Source of the DNA: Rhynchopus sp. YZ270_cl-10
Lineage: Eukaryota > Euglenozoa > Diplonemea > Diplonemida > Diplonemidae
Length of the DNA stretch: 64,000 nt
Assembly (NCBI GenBank): GCA_964035575.1
Contig: OZ037837.1
Coordinates: 1,550,001-1,614,000 of the forward strand
Direction of reading: 5' to 3'
Position 1 is the stretch's first letter; each line of letters opens with the position of its first letter. A program made the translations under genes and the position numbers. Under the pieces are notes generated by a model. The model was not told the origin of the DNA and did not search any database. It worked only from the letters and a program-made list of their open reading frames with translations. This document shows positions 40,840 to 49,987 of this stretch, in pieces.

Positions 40840-41206
40840 GGTGCACTGTCACGAGAGTGCTTTGTATTTCTGTGTGTTTGTATTTCACGTCAAATTTGTT
40901 TTGCAGTAACTTCTGTAGTAACGATGTGTGGAAGAGATGCCCATTCATCTATCACTTGGTGTGTTTTCAGATTGTTGTGTTGTGAGAGAAATGTAAAAGG
41001 TTGTTGGAACCTGTTGTCATGATAAAAGCCATGACGCCATTGAGCGACTCATAGGCGCATGAGTGATAGACGTTGTCGCTGTGGTATCCCGCCTCGGCAG
41101 AGGAAGGTGTTTTTGACACAGCAACTCCGTGAGTCAGTATCGGTCTGCGAATCACATTGAAAACGGCATGTTTGCGCTTCATATCGCAGAGGATAGAGAA
41201 ACTGAA
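40840..41206 (+). promoter_or_regulatory. Shared 5' flank block (L8 copy)
   Basis: Same block as before L2, L4 and L5, but joined at about 41206 directly to LRR sequence. Confidence 0.5.
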
Positions 41207-41550
41207 ATGACTGCAGCGCATTGACCAGAATTGACTTTTCTGGGTGGAGGAATGTGATACATATTGATAAGTGCTTCATGCGGGGCTGCACCGCGTTGAC
41301 CACAGTTGACTTGTCTGGATGGGACAGGCTGACGCACGTAAATGAAGGCTTCCTCTCAGGATGCATTGCATTGAGAAGGCTTGACTTGTCTGGGTGGAGG
41401 AGTGTGACGATGATCGGGCCAGGCTTCCTCGATGGCTGCAACATACGTACAAGCAGCATCAACATCACCGGAGCGAGCAGTGTTGTGTCAGACTGTGTGC
41501 ATGGCCGTAACATCATGGACAATACCAAGTGTCAATGTGTGTGCACGTGA
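41207..41550 (+). pseudogene. Ubl-LRR gene fragment, array copy L8 (5' truncated)
   Basis: Only the last four or so LRRs and the cap (SINITGASSVVSDCVHG ... CQCVCT) remain. The leader, Ubl, linker and first repeats are absent; the shared 5' flank block is fused to LRR sequence after GAGAAACTGAA. There is no in-frame ATG at the junction. Probably a deletion product; it could donate LRRs in gene conversion. Confidence 0.85.
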
Positions 41551-42121
41551 GGACGTGCATCTTTCGAGAGGCTCGCTACTCGTTAGCCTGTTCAAACAAC
41601 CACTTTTTGATTTTGCAGTACTTTCCAAAAGGAAGTGCACGCTTTTCTGGATGGTTTTTTTTTGGATTAATTTGTTTTTCTGGTGACTTATCGTTGACAG
41701 CGCAAACGTCACAACAGCAGGCGTTATGTTTTGTTAAGGTACACTGTCACGAGAGTGCTTTGTATTTGTGTTTGTATTTCACGTCAAGTTTGTTTTGCAG
41801 TAACTTCTGTAGTAACGATGTGTGGAAGAGATGCCCATTCATCTACCAAGTGTTTTTGTTTCACTTTGTGTGTTTTCAGATTGTTGTGTTGTGAGAGAAA
41901 TGTAAAAGGTTGTTGGAACCTGTCGTCATGATAACAGTCGCGACGCCATTGTGCGACGCTGTTGTATTTCAATTTGTTTGAATAATTGATAAGGTGTGGA
42001 CACCTCGCTTTTTTCTCGTGTGAACTCCACGCTGCCTTTCCTTCCCTATCTCTCGGTTCGTGGATACCGCTACTGCGTCCTACTCCCGCCTCCACTCGTC
42101 AGGTAACGAACGGGGATCATT

Positions 42122-42290
42122 GGATGCCCAGGGTAATTAGGCCCGGGTGAGATAGGTTTGGTCAGGCATTATCCCTGCGTCAGAGTGTGGTCAAGGCTAT
42201 AAGTGGAAAGCACAGGACCGTGCTCTCGTAAAACAGGGGTTGGATGCCCAGGGTACTTACCGCCCGGGTGAGATAGGTTTGGTCAGGCAT
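42122..42290 (+). repeat. Two tandem copies of a motif with GGATGCCCAGGGTA
   Basis: GGATGCCCAGGGTA, a short variable part, then CCCGGGTGAGATAGGTTTGG recurs at 42122 and 42242 (period 120) and once more at 42870-42920. The second and third copies are followed by T runs. The motif could belong to a small RNA gene or a short mobile element; I recognise neither. Confidence 0.7.
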
Positions 42291-42869
42291 TATTTTTTTG
42301 GGAAAGGGAGATGGGGCAGCCCATTATCGTCAAATTCGCAATTTTCTCAGATTTAGTTGATAAAAAAAAATTTTCCCCCCGGGAAAGGCAGGTCAAGTAC
42401 TGTTCAGGGTTGGTGGTTTCCATTCCTTTCTCCACTGCATAACTACTTTTCGCACGCGCTTGTATTCGTCAAACTTCGCGAACGCCACCCTGCGATTCTT
42501 TAGCCGTATGAAAAAAAATAAATGGCGTCGCAGGCGAAAAAAATGGGGTGCGGTGTGAAAATGCTGGTTTACACCACACAGTCACTCAACAAACCCTTTT
42601 TTGCGGAGCAAAAAAGGAAAATGGCGCCGCAGGCAAAAAAAATATGGGGTACGGTACGCAGCGAGCAGAAAAATTTTATGGTCCATCATTCCAGTCATCT
42701 GGGTCTGTCACCCAAAAATCCCCCCCCTTTTTTTTCCCCCCCTCCCAAAAAAATATTTAGTTGATTTCAACTAAATGCGAACCGCACGATAACCCCCTGA
42801 GATGGGGGAGGAGGAGAAAGAGAGAGACAGAGGGGAGAGAGAGGACAAATGTAGGTTAGGGGGATGATC

Positions 42870-42926
42870 GGATGCCCAGGGTAATTACCGCCCGGGTGAG
42901 ATAGGTTTGGTAAGGCTTTTTTTTTT
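42870..42926 (+). repeat. Third copy of the GGATGCCCAGGGTA motif
   Basis: Same motif with a run of ten T directly after it, as a Pol III terminator would look. Confidence 0.65.
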
Positions 42927-42934
42927 AGTGTGAC

Positions 42935-43018
42935 TGAGTGTGGGGATGCGTTCAAGAATTAAACTCTTCCCCTCCAAACCCCTCTTTTCGTCTCTGGTTT
43001 TCTTTTATCCAAACGAGA
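42935..43018 (+). repeat. Dispersed repeat D, copy 2
   Basis: GTGTGGGGATGCGTTCAAGA then TTAAACTCTTCC matches 22203-22262. The right part (TTCTTT-ATCCAAACG) resembles 22433-22450, so the 22-kb copy is interrupted by about 170 bp. Confidence 0.65.
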
Positions 43019-43145
43019 TGCGTAATAATTTTTTCCCCCCTTTTGCATACGTTTACCCTGCCCCTTTTCTTATTACTTTCCTCCATAAACCCTGTACCGC
43101 CCTTCTTTCAGCCCCCCCTACCCTCCCCTCCCCACTCCCTCCTTT

Positions 43146-44198
43146 ATGTCACCGCATTTGCGCGGGGAGTTTGTTGAATATTACAATGGTTATGTGCGTG
43201 GTTATAGCAAGGCAGCCTTATTCTCCCGCACCCGCCACAACCGAGAGGAAATATACAAGGAGCTGGAGCTTGAGGCTGTGGACGTGGATGTGTTCCGTCC
43301 TGTGATCTTCTCGAAGCCGATCCCGACGTTGCGCGCAGTGTTTGGGGGGCAAATTATGGCGCAGGCTATTCTCGCTGCATATCGTACGGTACCGAAAGGG
43401 TATGTCCTGCATTCGGTACACACATACTTTCTGTTGGCAGGAGATCCAACACGCCTTGCAACGTACCATGTGGACCGCATCGCAGATGGCGCAAGCTTCG
43501 CTCGGCGTAGCGTTACCGCGAAGCAGGGAGGCCGTAAGTTTGTGATGCTCCTCGCTTCGTTTCATCGTGCCGAAGCGGCGCGTCTGTCACACCAGGTTGC
43601 AATGCCGTCGGTCCCTCCCCCAGAGAACTGCGCGACACGAGAAGAGTTTCTTGAATCGCAACTTCCAGAGGCAAGAGGCAATGCAGTTTACACAAAGCTG
43701 CTGGAAGATAATCTACAGATATGCAGAGAGCTGGCGTCGCCTATAGAAATGCGGTACCTTGACATAACGGACTGCCAATGGCATAAGTGGTGGAAGAAGG
43801 AGGCCGGGCCCGCGGTGTCACAATTTTGGTTTCGGTGCAAGAGGGCGCTGCCGGATCGCTTGGAGGTACATCAAGCGCTTGGGGCCTATCTCTCGGACAA
43901 TGGAATGGTAGTATGCTCTGGGAAGCCGTTGGCACATCCGCACACAGCCTTCTCTTTGGTGGGCTCGCTTGACCATACCGTATGGTTTCATGCTCCGTTC
44001 CGTGCGGATGAATGGCTCCTCTTCGACCTACGCACTGTACGCTCCTCAAGCAACCGTAACCTCAACAGGGCTCATATCTTCACAGAAGCAGGCGTGCTGG
44101 TCATGACCATGGCGCAAGAACTGATCATGCGTCTCGATGAGAAGCAAAACACTGCGAGAGGGCCAACAGATGTTCTCCTGCCTCAGCCAAAGCTGTGA
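43146..44198 (+). CDS. ACOT8: Acyl-CoA thioesterase 8 / TesB family
   Basis: A 350-residue double hot-dog thioesterase. Family signatures: VFGGQIMAQAILAA near 66-79, HSVHTYFLLAGDP near 89-101, and SLDHTVWFHAPFRADEWLLF near 274-293, very close to animal ACOT8. The catalytic triad is complete: D251, T278 (Ser in ACOT8) and Q324. It hydrolyses acyl-CoA to free acid and CoA. The C-terminus PKL is a plausible but non-canonical peroxisomal signal (ACOT8 ends SKL), so peroxisomal location is likely. The ATG follows a pyrimidine tract with TTCTTTCAG. Confidence 0.93.
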   Translation: MSPHLRGEFVEYYNGYVRGYSKAALFSRTRHNREEIYKELELEAVDVDVFRPVIFSKPIPTLRAVFGGQIMAQAILAAYRTVPKGYVLHSVHTYFLLAGDPTRLATYHVDRIADGASFARRSVTAKQGGRKFVMLLASFHRAEAARLSHQVAMPSVPPPENCATREEFLESQLPEARGNAVYTKLLEDNLQICRELASPIEMRYLDITDCQWHKWWKKEAGPAVSQFWFRCKRALPDRLEVHQALGAYLSDNGMVVCSGKPLAHPHTAFSLVGSLDHTVWFHAPFRADEWLLFDLRTVRSSSNRNLNRAHIFTEAGVLVMTMAQELIMRLDEKQNTARGPTDVLLPQPKL

Positions 44199-45342
44199 GA
44201 ATGCTTTTATCAGGGAAAACGAAATGGATTTGTAGGCTGCGGGGCTACCCTCCGATGCCAGAGTCTTATGCACCAAAAGGTAGTGTTAAAGAGGTCTTGT
44301 GTGCAATGCTAACATTCTTTTGAAAATGTGTCAGTAGGGTAGGGGGGTGATAGCAAATATCTACTCCACTAATCGGGTCGAGAATAAATGTTGTGGATTC
44401 AGAGACGGGAGTAGAGCTACATTTCACTGATGGGTTGAGTTTTAGCCGGAATATGGCTATATGGGGGAGGGGGGAAAACGGGGATGGAAAAACAAGGCGT
44501 GAGAGAGAGGGGATTTCACGTCCCCCGCTCAAGACAGCCTTGTAGCTGATGCTGTTGCAAAAAAGCAGCGATCGCTGCTGAAGCTAGACCTTTGTGTTTG
44601 GCAATATGCATCATAGCGGAAGACCGTTTTTTTAGAATCAGCAGAGTGTGCACGTTTAACATTTTTTTGGAGATATTGTGCGTTGTGTACATTATCCATT
44701 ATCGAACACTCCAGAGTCCATACGGCTCAAAGAGATGCAAGCCTTTCGCGTATTGTGGCAACAATGGGGGAATTGGGCTGTGCCGTTCTGCGATGCCCTG
44801 TCCCACCACCAACCCACCCCTTGTCTTGTGAAACACTTCACAAGGTAGAATGTAACAGTTGTCTTGAGACGTTGTGTCTTATTCCCTCCCCCCAACCAGA
44901 ACCCAACAAATAGTCAACTGAGTGTGAGCCCTTTAGCATTTTTATTCTATTTTGTTCTTGTTTCTAGGTTTTTCACCACTAAAAAAAATCCCTCCCTGTG
45001 TGTGTGTGTTTGATAACTAATAGGGGGTAATTCTTGTGCAGAATATGGCCCCAAATGTGTGTCCGTGGGGATACAACGTTAATCCCTCTACCCCCTTTTT
45101 TGGCTGTCGGGATTGCGACGCTAAAATCAGCAGATACCTCCCCACTTTTTTTTTATTTTATTTTGATAAATTGTTGGAGTAGTGTAGTTGCCTCGGTTGT
45201 GTTGCCACAGTTGTGCAAATCTCCACTGTCTATTTTTTGAAAATACACACCTTATTTGGCTCCGCTCTCGGAACTACCCACATTCTTTTGCTTTCAAATA
45301 CACATCACCACCTCCACCGCAGGGTTCCTCCCAACATACACT
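44199..45342. other. Intergenic region between ACOT8 and the receptor gene
   Basis: No gene seen. A partial match to the 12.5-kb duplicated segment lies near 44409. 45165-45243 recurs in reverse complement at 51622-51690. An acceptor-like CACCGCAG at 45313-45321 precedes the receptor start. Confidence 0.6.
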
Positions 45343-48300
45343 ATGCGCACCATGGTTCTGTTACTGTTATATTCTGGTGTGCAGGCTGACTATGGAGGTT
45401 GCAAACTAGGTGCAGGGACGAAGAACGTGAGCATTGTGGGCACCACGCTGGACTTCATGGCCGAGCACGTCTGCACGGAGCTTCAGGCTCTGCAGCTGGA
45501 CCACCCGGAGATGGGGATCACAACGTTTGACAAAAAGGACATTCTTTTGATGGCAGCATCCTTTGGGAGAACGTTGCAGGCCGACATTGAGCTGGTCCAG
45601 CACGAAGCCTTTGAGACTGGCAACACACCGTACGATGTTTACTCCGTGGGAGGTGCCTGGTGGCAGATGTCGGTCGAACACTTTGCGCCTTTATCTGAAT
45701 CAGTCGACACTGTGCTGCCGGTATTCCAAAAGCGTAACGGAGATGCCGAGCACATTGGGGTACCGCATTTAGGTTCGAGGCTTGTAATGTACTACCGAAA
45801 GGATTTATTTGAGAAGCACGGTGCGGTGTGGCCTGAGACCATGGGAGAGTTTGACTCAACGGTGGCAGCAGTGATGGAAGCTGAGAGGGCGGAGGGGGCA
45901 GACGACTTTTGGGGTCTTCTCATCCCTTCCGAGGACTCCGGGAATGTGGTTCTCACACAGCTTACTTTGCTTCTCACTTCGGAGGTCGGCGCTGGTAGAG
46001 TAGTGGAAGACGATGGTCGGGTCAGTATCAACAACCCTTCAGCTGGGTCTGCACTCTCCCGCTGGCGTTCCTGGCTTACATCAATCGCACCGCCGAACTC
46101 ATTCTCGATGGATAAAGACGAGGCTCGCGATCTCTTCAATTCCGGCAACGCTCTTATCATAGTTGATTGGACATCCAAAATGGATAAATATGAGGTTCTT
46201 CTCAAGAAGAAGGGTTATGACGTAGCGATTGGACCGACCCCAGGGGCAGAAGGTGCCGGAGTGTTGGGGGGACAGAGTTCTTTTGCGCCAAAGAGCGCCC
46301 CGAGTAGGGCGATTGCTACTGAATACCTTGCTGCGTTTGCAGAGAATTTGCATGCATGGACGGTGCAAAAGCGAAACTCCGAACCTCTCGCAAGCAAAAC
46401 CCTGGAGGACCCTGAACTGCTCAAGGAATACTGTGATGTCAGCTCCCATCGTATTGTTTGCGAATCTCTTGAGCGCGACCCCGCCTTTTGGAAACGCATG
46501 GGGCATCGCCCGGACGCAGGTTGCCGTGCGCTATTCAGAGGTTGCATGGATGTGACCTACAAGCATGTTGGACCTTTTTTGTCTTCTCTTGCTCCGGTAT
46601 CGGAAATTCTAGGAGAATTTGAAAAGGATCTTCATGAATTGTTGGGGTATTCGCAGCCGGCAACGAGCCATTCGGAGAACAGCGATGGGTGGAGGAACGT
46701 TCTGGCTGTGGTCGCGACGGTGTCTGGATTGGTTTTAATCGTGCTCGGAGCCTTCGTTGCACGCCAAAACCGCAGAATGAGAAGAGAGGACGGAAGCTGC
46801 GGCATTCCAATCTCCGTTTGCTTGGGTCTTGTTGTGCTCATCTTCATTGGCACCCTCTCTGGGGCTCTTGTCGCGAAAAGCGATTCCGCGCTTCGCTCTG
46901 TGTCCCTCGATATGTCCCTTGAAGTCCGCATGCAAGCACTTTCCGTCATGAGCACAACCCTCGAACTCACCCTCCAAGGTATGGACCGTCCTGACCTCTC
47001 TTCAATGGGTGTCATCCAAGCCGCTCTCGTCGAAGTGCAAAACTCTTTCGCAAGACAACGAGTATTAGACGGATCGATCATAGTGGTCGTAGACAAAGAG
47101 GATGGGAGGGTGTTGGTGTCGTCCGATCGGCTGAGACAACCAGAACAAACTGTATACCCTAATGTCCACCCTTGGGTACGTGACGCATTGGGGCAACTTG
47201 AATTTGCAGTGCGTGCGGTCGATTCTACCCGAACCCTCGATGTCACCGATGACGAAGGCACCCCCGCCCTATGCAACCAAAGACAGGTCTCCGTTGGCTC
47301 AGAGTTCGGTCTCGGCCGTCGCCGTGAATGGGTATTAATGTACATCACCCCGGAGCACGTTATCCTCGGCAAAGCTACGGTAACCCGCGAGGACACCCTC
47401 TACATCGGACTCTCTCTTGCTCTCATTGCGTTGATCTGCGTTGTTCTCTGCTCCGTTATCGTGACAAACCCTTTAGTCCATTTGGCAGAAGATATGGAGC
47501 ATGTCCGCACCATGAATCTAGATATGGTAAGTGACACCAAATTTGCGGTTTTTACGGAGCTCCGTTCGCTGAGAGCAGGGTTCGATGCGATGAAGGAACT
47601 TCTGGTTTATTACAAAGCATTTATGCCGCAAAGTGTGTTGGTTGACACCACCGATGACGGGTCGGAATCTTCTCAGATTGACGCCACTTCGTATTCACGA
47701 CCAAGGTCTGGAGGTTCTTCGTCGCATAGAGATAGACACAACTCTTCAAGACTTAGCGCATCCGCGAGAAGCAGTGGTACCACCTATAAAGAGCAAGCTG
47801 CGTATGCAGTTTTATCTATGGGGTTAAGAAGACGGCGGGTTGCATTAATGTTAGTCAATCTCCGCGCATTTGATGGATTAAATGATGAAACCGCGATGAG
47901 AAGGTATGCGCGCTACCTAGAAGTATTGTTGATGCAGGCGAGACACTGTCGTGGTGTAGTCGACTGTGTCTCTGGAGACAAAGCGACCGTCTCTTTCAAC
48001 GCCGCCACCAGAGCCCCACAATGCGAAAAGAATGCAATCGACGCCTCAATCTCGCTCCTCCCCAACCTTCTGTCGGACACTCCTGGGAACGTTGCGGCAA
48101 TTTCTGGGACTGTGCGGTGCGGGAATATGGGGACCTCGATTATGAAAAACTTTGTTGTCGTCGGAGCCCTGGTCAAAACGCTCTGGAGATTGGAGAGGTG
48201 GGGGGCGCTCTGGGACGTTCCCTTTGTAATAGATGAGACGATGAGGCCGAGTGCAGGGCTGGTGGCGCATACTAGAAAGGTGCTGCGTGTAGGTGATAAA

Positions 48301-48582
48301 GCGACGATATGGACACTATATGAAGTGACGGAGATGCGGACCAATCTCGCAACAGACGAGTGGATGTACCAGCTGGACGAGATGGAGCGGAACGACCCTC
48401 ACGCAGCGGAGAATACAGTGTTCGACGCAGTATACCAAGGGGATCTGCGTACTGCAGTCGCAATGTACGAAGACCTGCCAATTCAGGAGCAGGAACGCCT
48501 CGCTGCACTCCTGGACCTCGCAAAGCAAAATAAATTGGAGCCGTTCAGCTTTCACGGACTTATCGGAAGGACTGATAAATAA
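45343..48582 (+). CDS. Receptor with bacterial-type solute-binding ectodomain and cyclase-like domain
   Basis: A 1,079-residue protein from the ATG after CACCGCAG; the open frame upstream lacks coding character. Signal peptide 1-15 (MRTMVLLLLYSGVQA). Residues about 20-430 resemble a family-1 extracellular solute-binding protein (DVYSVGGAWWQM, GVPHLGSRLVMYYRKDLFEKHG, DARDLFNSGNALIIVDW-like core, YLAAFAENLHAW). Helices at about 452-474 and 488-512, a second extracytoplasmic sensor-like region to 685, a third helix at 686-708 and a HAMP-like stretch. Then comes a class III cyclase-like domain (about 825-1005) that looks inactive: the first metal Asp is Asn839 (LMLVNLRAF), D879 is kept (SGDKA), but the Asn/Arg pair of the active site is not evident. 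Probably a sugar or oligosaccharide sensor; signalling output uncertain. Confidence 0.8.
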   Translation: MRTMVLLLLYSGVQADYGGCKLGAGTKNVSIVGTTLDFMAEHVCTELQALQLDHPEMGITTFDKKDILLMAASFGRTLQADIELVQHEAFETGNTPYDVYSVGGAWWQMSVEHFAPLSESVDTVLPVFQKRNGDAEHIGVPHLGSRLVMYYRKDLFEKHGAVWPETMGEFDSTVAAVMEAERAEGADDFWGLLIPSEDSGNVVLTQLTLLLTSEVGAGRVVEDDGRVSINNPSAGSALSRWRSWLTSIAPPNSFSMDKDEARDLFNSGNALIIVDWTSKMDKYEVLLKKKGYDVAIGPTPGAEGAGVLGGQSSFAPKSAPSRAIATEYLAAFAENLHAWTVQKRNSEPLASKTLEDPELLKEYCDVSSHRIVCESLERDPAFWKRMGHRPDAGCRALFRGCMDVTYKHVGPFLSSLAPVSEILGEFEKDLHELLGYSQPATSHSENSDGWRNVLAVVATVSGLVLIVLGAFVARQNRRMRREDGSCGIPISVCLGLVVLIFIGTLSGALVAKSDSALRSVSLDMSLEVRMQALSVMSTTLELTLQGMDRPDLSSMGVIQAALVEVQNSFARQRVLDGSIIVVVDKEDGRVLVSSDRLRQPEQTVYPNVHPWVRDALGQLEFAVRAVDSTRTLDVTDDEGTPALCNQRQVSVGSEFGLGRRREWVLMYITPEHVILGKATVTREDTLYIGLSLALIALICVVLCSVIVTNPLVHLAEDMEHVRTMNLDMVSDTKFAVFTELRSLRAGFDAMKELLVYYKAFMPQSVLVDTTDDGSESSQIDATSYSRPRSGGSSSHRDRHNSSRLSASARSSGTTYKEQAAYAVLSMGLRRRRVALMLVNLRAFDGLNDETAMRRYARYLEVLLMQARHCRGVVDCVSGDKATVSFNAATRAPQCEKNAIDASISLLPNLLSDTPGNVAAISGTVRCGNMGTSIMKNFVVVGALVKTLWRLERWGALWDVPFVIDETMRPSAGLVAHTRKVLRVGDKATIWTLYEVTEMRTNLATDEWMYQLDEMERNDPHAAENTVFDAVYQGDLRTAVAMYEDLPIQEQERLAALLDLAKQNKLEPFSFHGLIGRTDK

Positions 48583-49825
48583 TTTTTTTTTTGTAAAAAA
48601 ACGAAAAAACAAAATGATGTCTTAGTGCGATCAGAACCAAACGGGAAAAAAAGAAGTACAGGGAATTCAGGTGTAGGAATTCTCTTGGTTCCTAGTCGAA
48701 GGGAATTTGGGTTCCGATCACACCATATGGGGGGTTTGAACAACAACAGGTGTCTACACTAATACAACCAAGTTTTCAACAACAAAAACAAGTTAAATTC
48801 ACTCCCCAGTAGTTGGGGAAAATGTGTCGCGGGACATATTTCATCTGTCAGCGCTTTCCCTTTTTTTTAGTTTTGCTGTGCTCACACCATCTTTCAACAG
48901 TAACCTCCCCTCCAACTGTGTTTGATACACACCCGCAAACCCCTTCCCTTCCCTCAAAAAAAAAAACTAGTAACTCCTTCGGGACAGATAGAATATATCC
49001 CGAACTTATGAAAACACCCCCCCTCCTTTGATTGATTTTCTTTTTTTCCAAACTTTTCCCCCCCCTGCGTTGTTAGTACAGATTACGTGTTGTGCACATA
49101 CGAGGTGATACCGTCATCTTATTTTTTTATACACAAGATGAAACCAAGCCAGGCTTGCGTTCATCTCAAATTTTTTGTACTTTTTTTATTTTTGTGCAAT
49201 GCTCCTAACCATGCATCTTTCAAACCTTTCCACCCAGTTTTATTTTTTTCTTGGAAGAAAGTTCAGATCACCCTCCGATGTTCTAGAATTTGTTAGTTTT
49301 AAAATAAATGTGAGCTAAGCACTGCTCACTTTGACACTAACTTTTTCTCTGAGCTTTTTCCCACCACATGCAGCCTATGTGCATACTGTGTGCCCACAAG
49401 AGAGGTTTTAAGAGATTTTTGGCGCTCCGAATATCTTTTGTTTTTTCGTTAGTCCCCACAAGAGAGGTTTTAACTTTGTTCGAAAAATGGTTTTGACCAT
49501 TATTTCCACTCTTTTTCTTCTTTTTGTGCTTTCATCAGGATGGCTGGCATCGTACGTGTGTCAGTTGGTTTTTGTTGCCTGCACCATTTTTTAAAAACCT
49601 TGCTTTTCTTGTATGGGTGTGCCGCAAACGTGTTGTTCTTATTGTTTACATCTTTCTTCATGTTAAAACATTTCATAAAAAGACCCCCAAAGCAGCGGCA
49701 GGCAGGTCTCATGTCTTTTACTCAAAGACAGATTTTTTTTTGATATTTTGATATTGTCTTCTTTTTCCCAATCATGCCTGCGTCTACACAAAACGTTTTG
49801 GCACAAAAAAAAAAAAGCTCAACTA

Positions 49826-49987
49826 CAGTTGGACAATATTGGCGACCAAAAAAAGTCGCCAATTGTAAGAAAAACCCCAAAATCCGCCAATATTTTTTTG
49901 GGGATGCGTCCAATGAAAATCACGTTCAGTAGAAAAGTTCGAGAATGTAGGTTTTATTATTTGGTCGCCAAGTTTCTTGTCCAGCTG
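49826..49987. mobile_element. MITE-like element containing repeat C
   Basis: CAGTTGGACAATATTGGCGA at the left pairs with TTGGTCGCCA..CTTGTCCAGCTG at the right (one small indel). TA precedes the left end. CAGT-type ends are common in Tc1/mariner/pogo elements, but the right target copy is not clear. Repeat C (49899-49962) lies inside. Confidence 0.6.

Larger units (their letters stand above)
40487..41206. other. Spacer L7-L8 with a MITE
   Basis: Shared 3' flank, split by a MITE near 40604-40771, then the shared 5' flank block from 40840. Within that block a 70-bp stretch (about 41058-41130, GACGTTGTCGCTGTGGTATC) is inserted relative to the other copies; its origin is unknown. Confidence 0.7.
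41551..43145. other. Intergenic region after the array
   Basis: The shared 3' flank and a last partial 5' flank block (41739-41935) end the array. Then come three copies of a 48-bp motif (42122, 42242, 42870), G/C-poor filler and repeat D at 42935-43018. The last 100 bases are pyrimidine-rich with CTTCTTTCAG near 43110. No gene seen. Confidence 0.6.

Noticed and set aside
42121-42300. 5S rRNA or spliced-leader RNA gene
   Set aside because: Sequence does not match 5S domains, and no leader-like exon with donor and Sm site is visible; kept only as a repeat.
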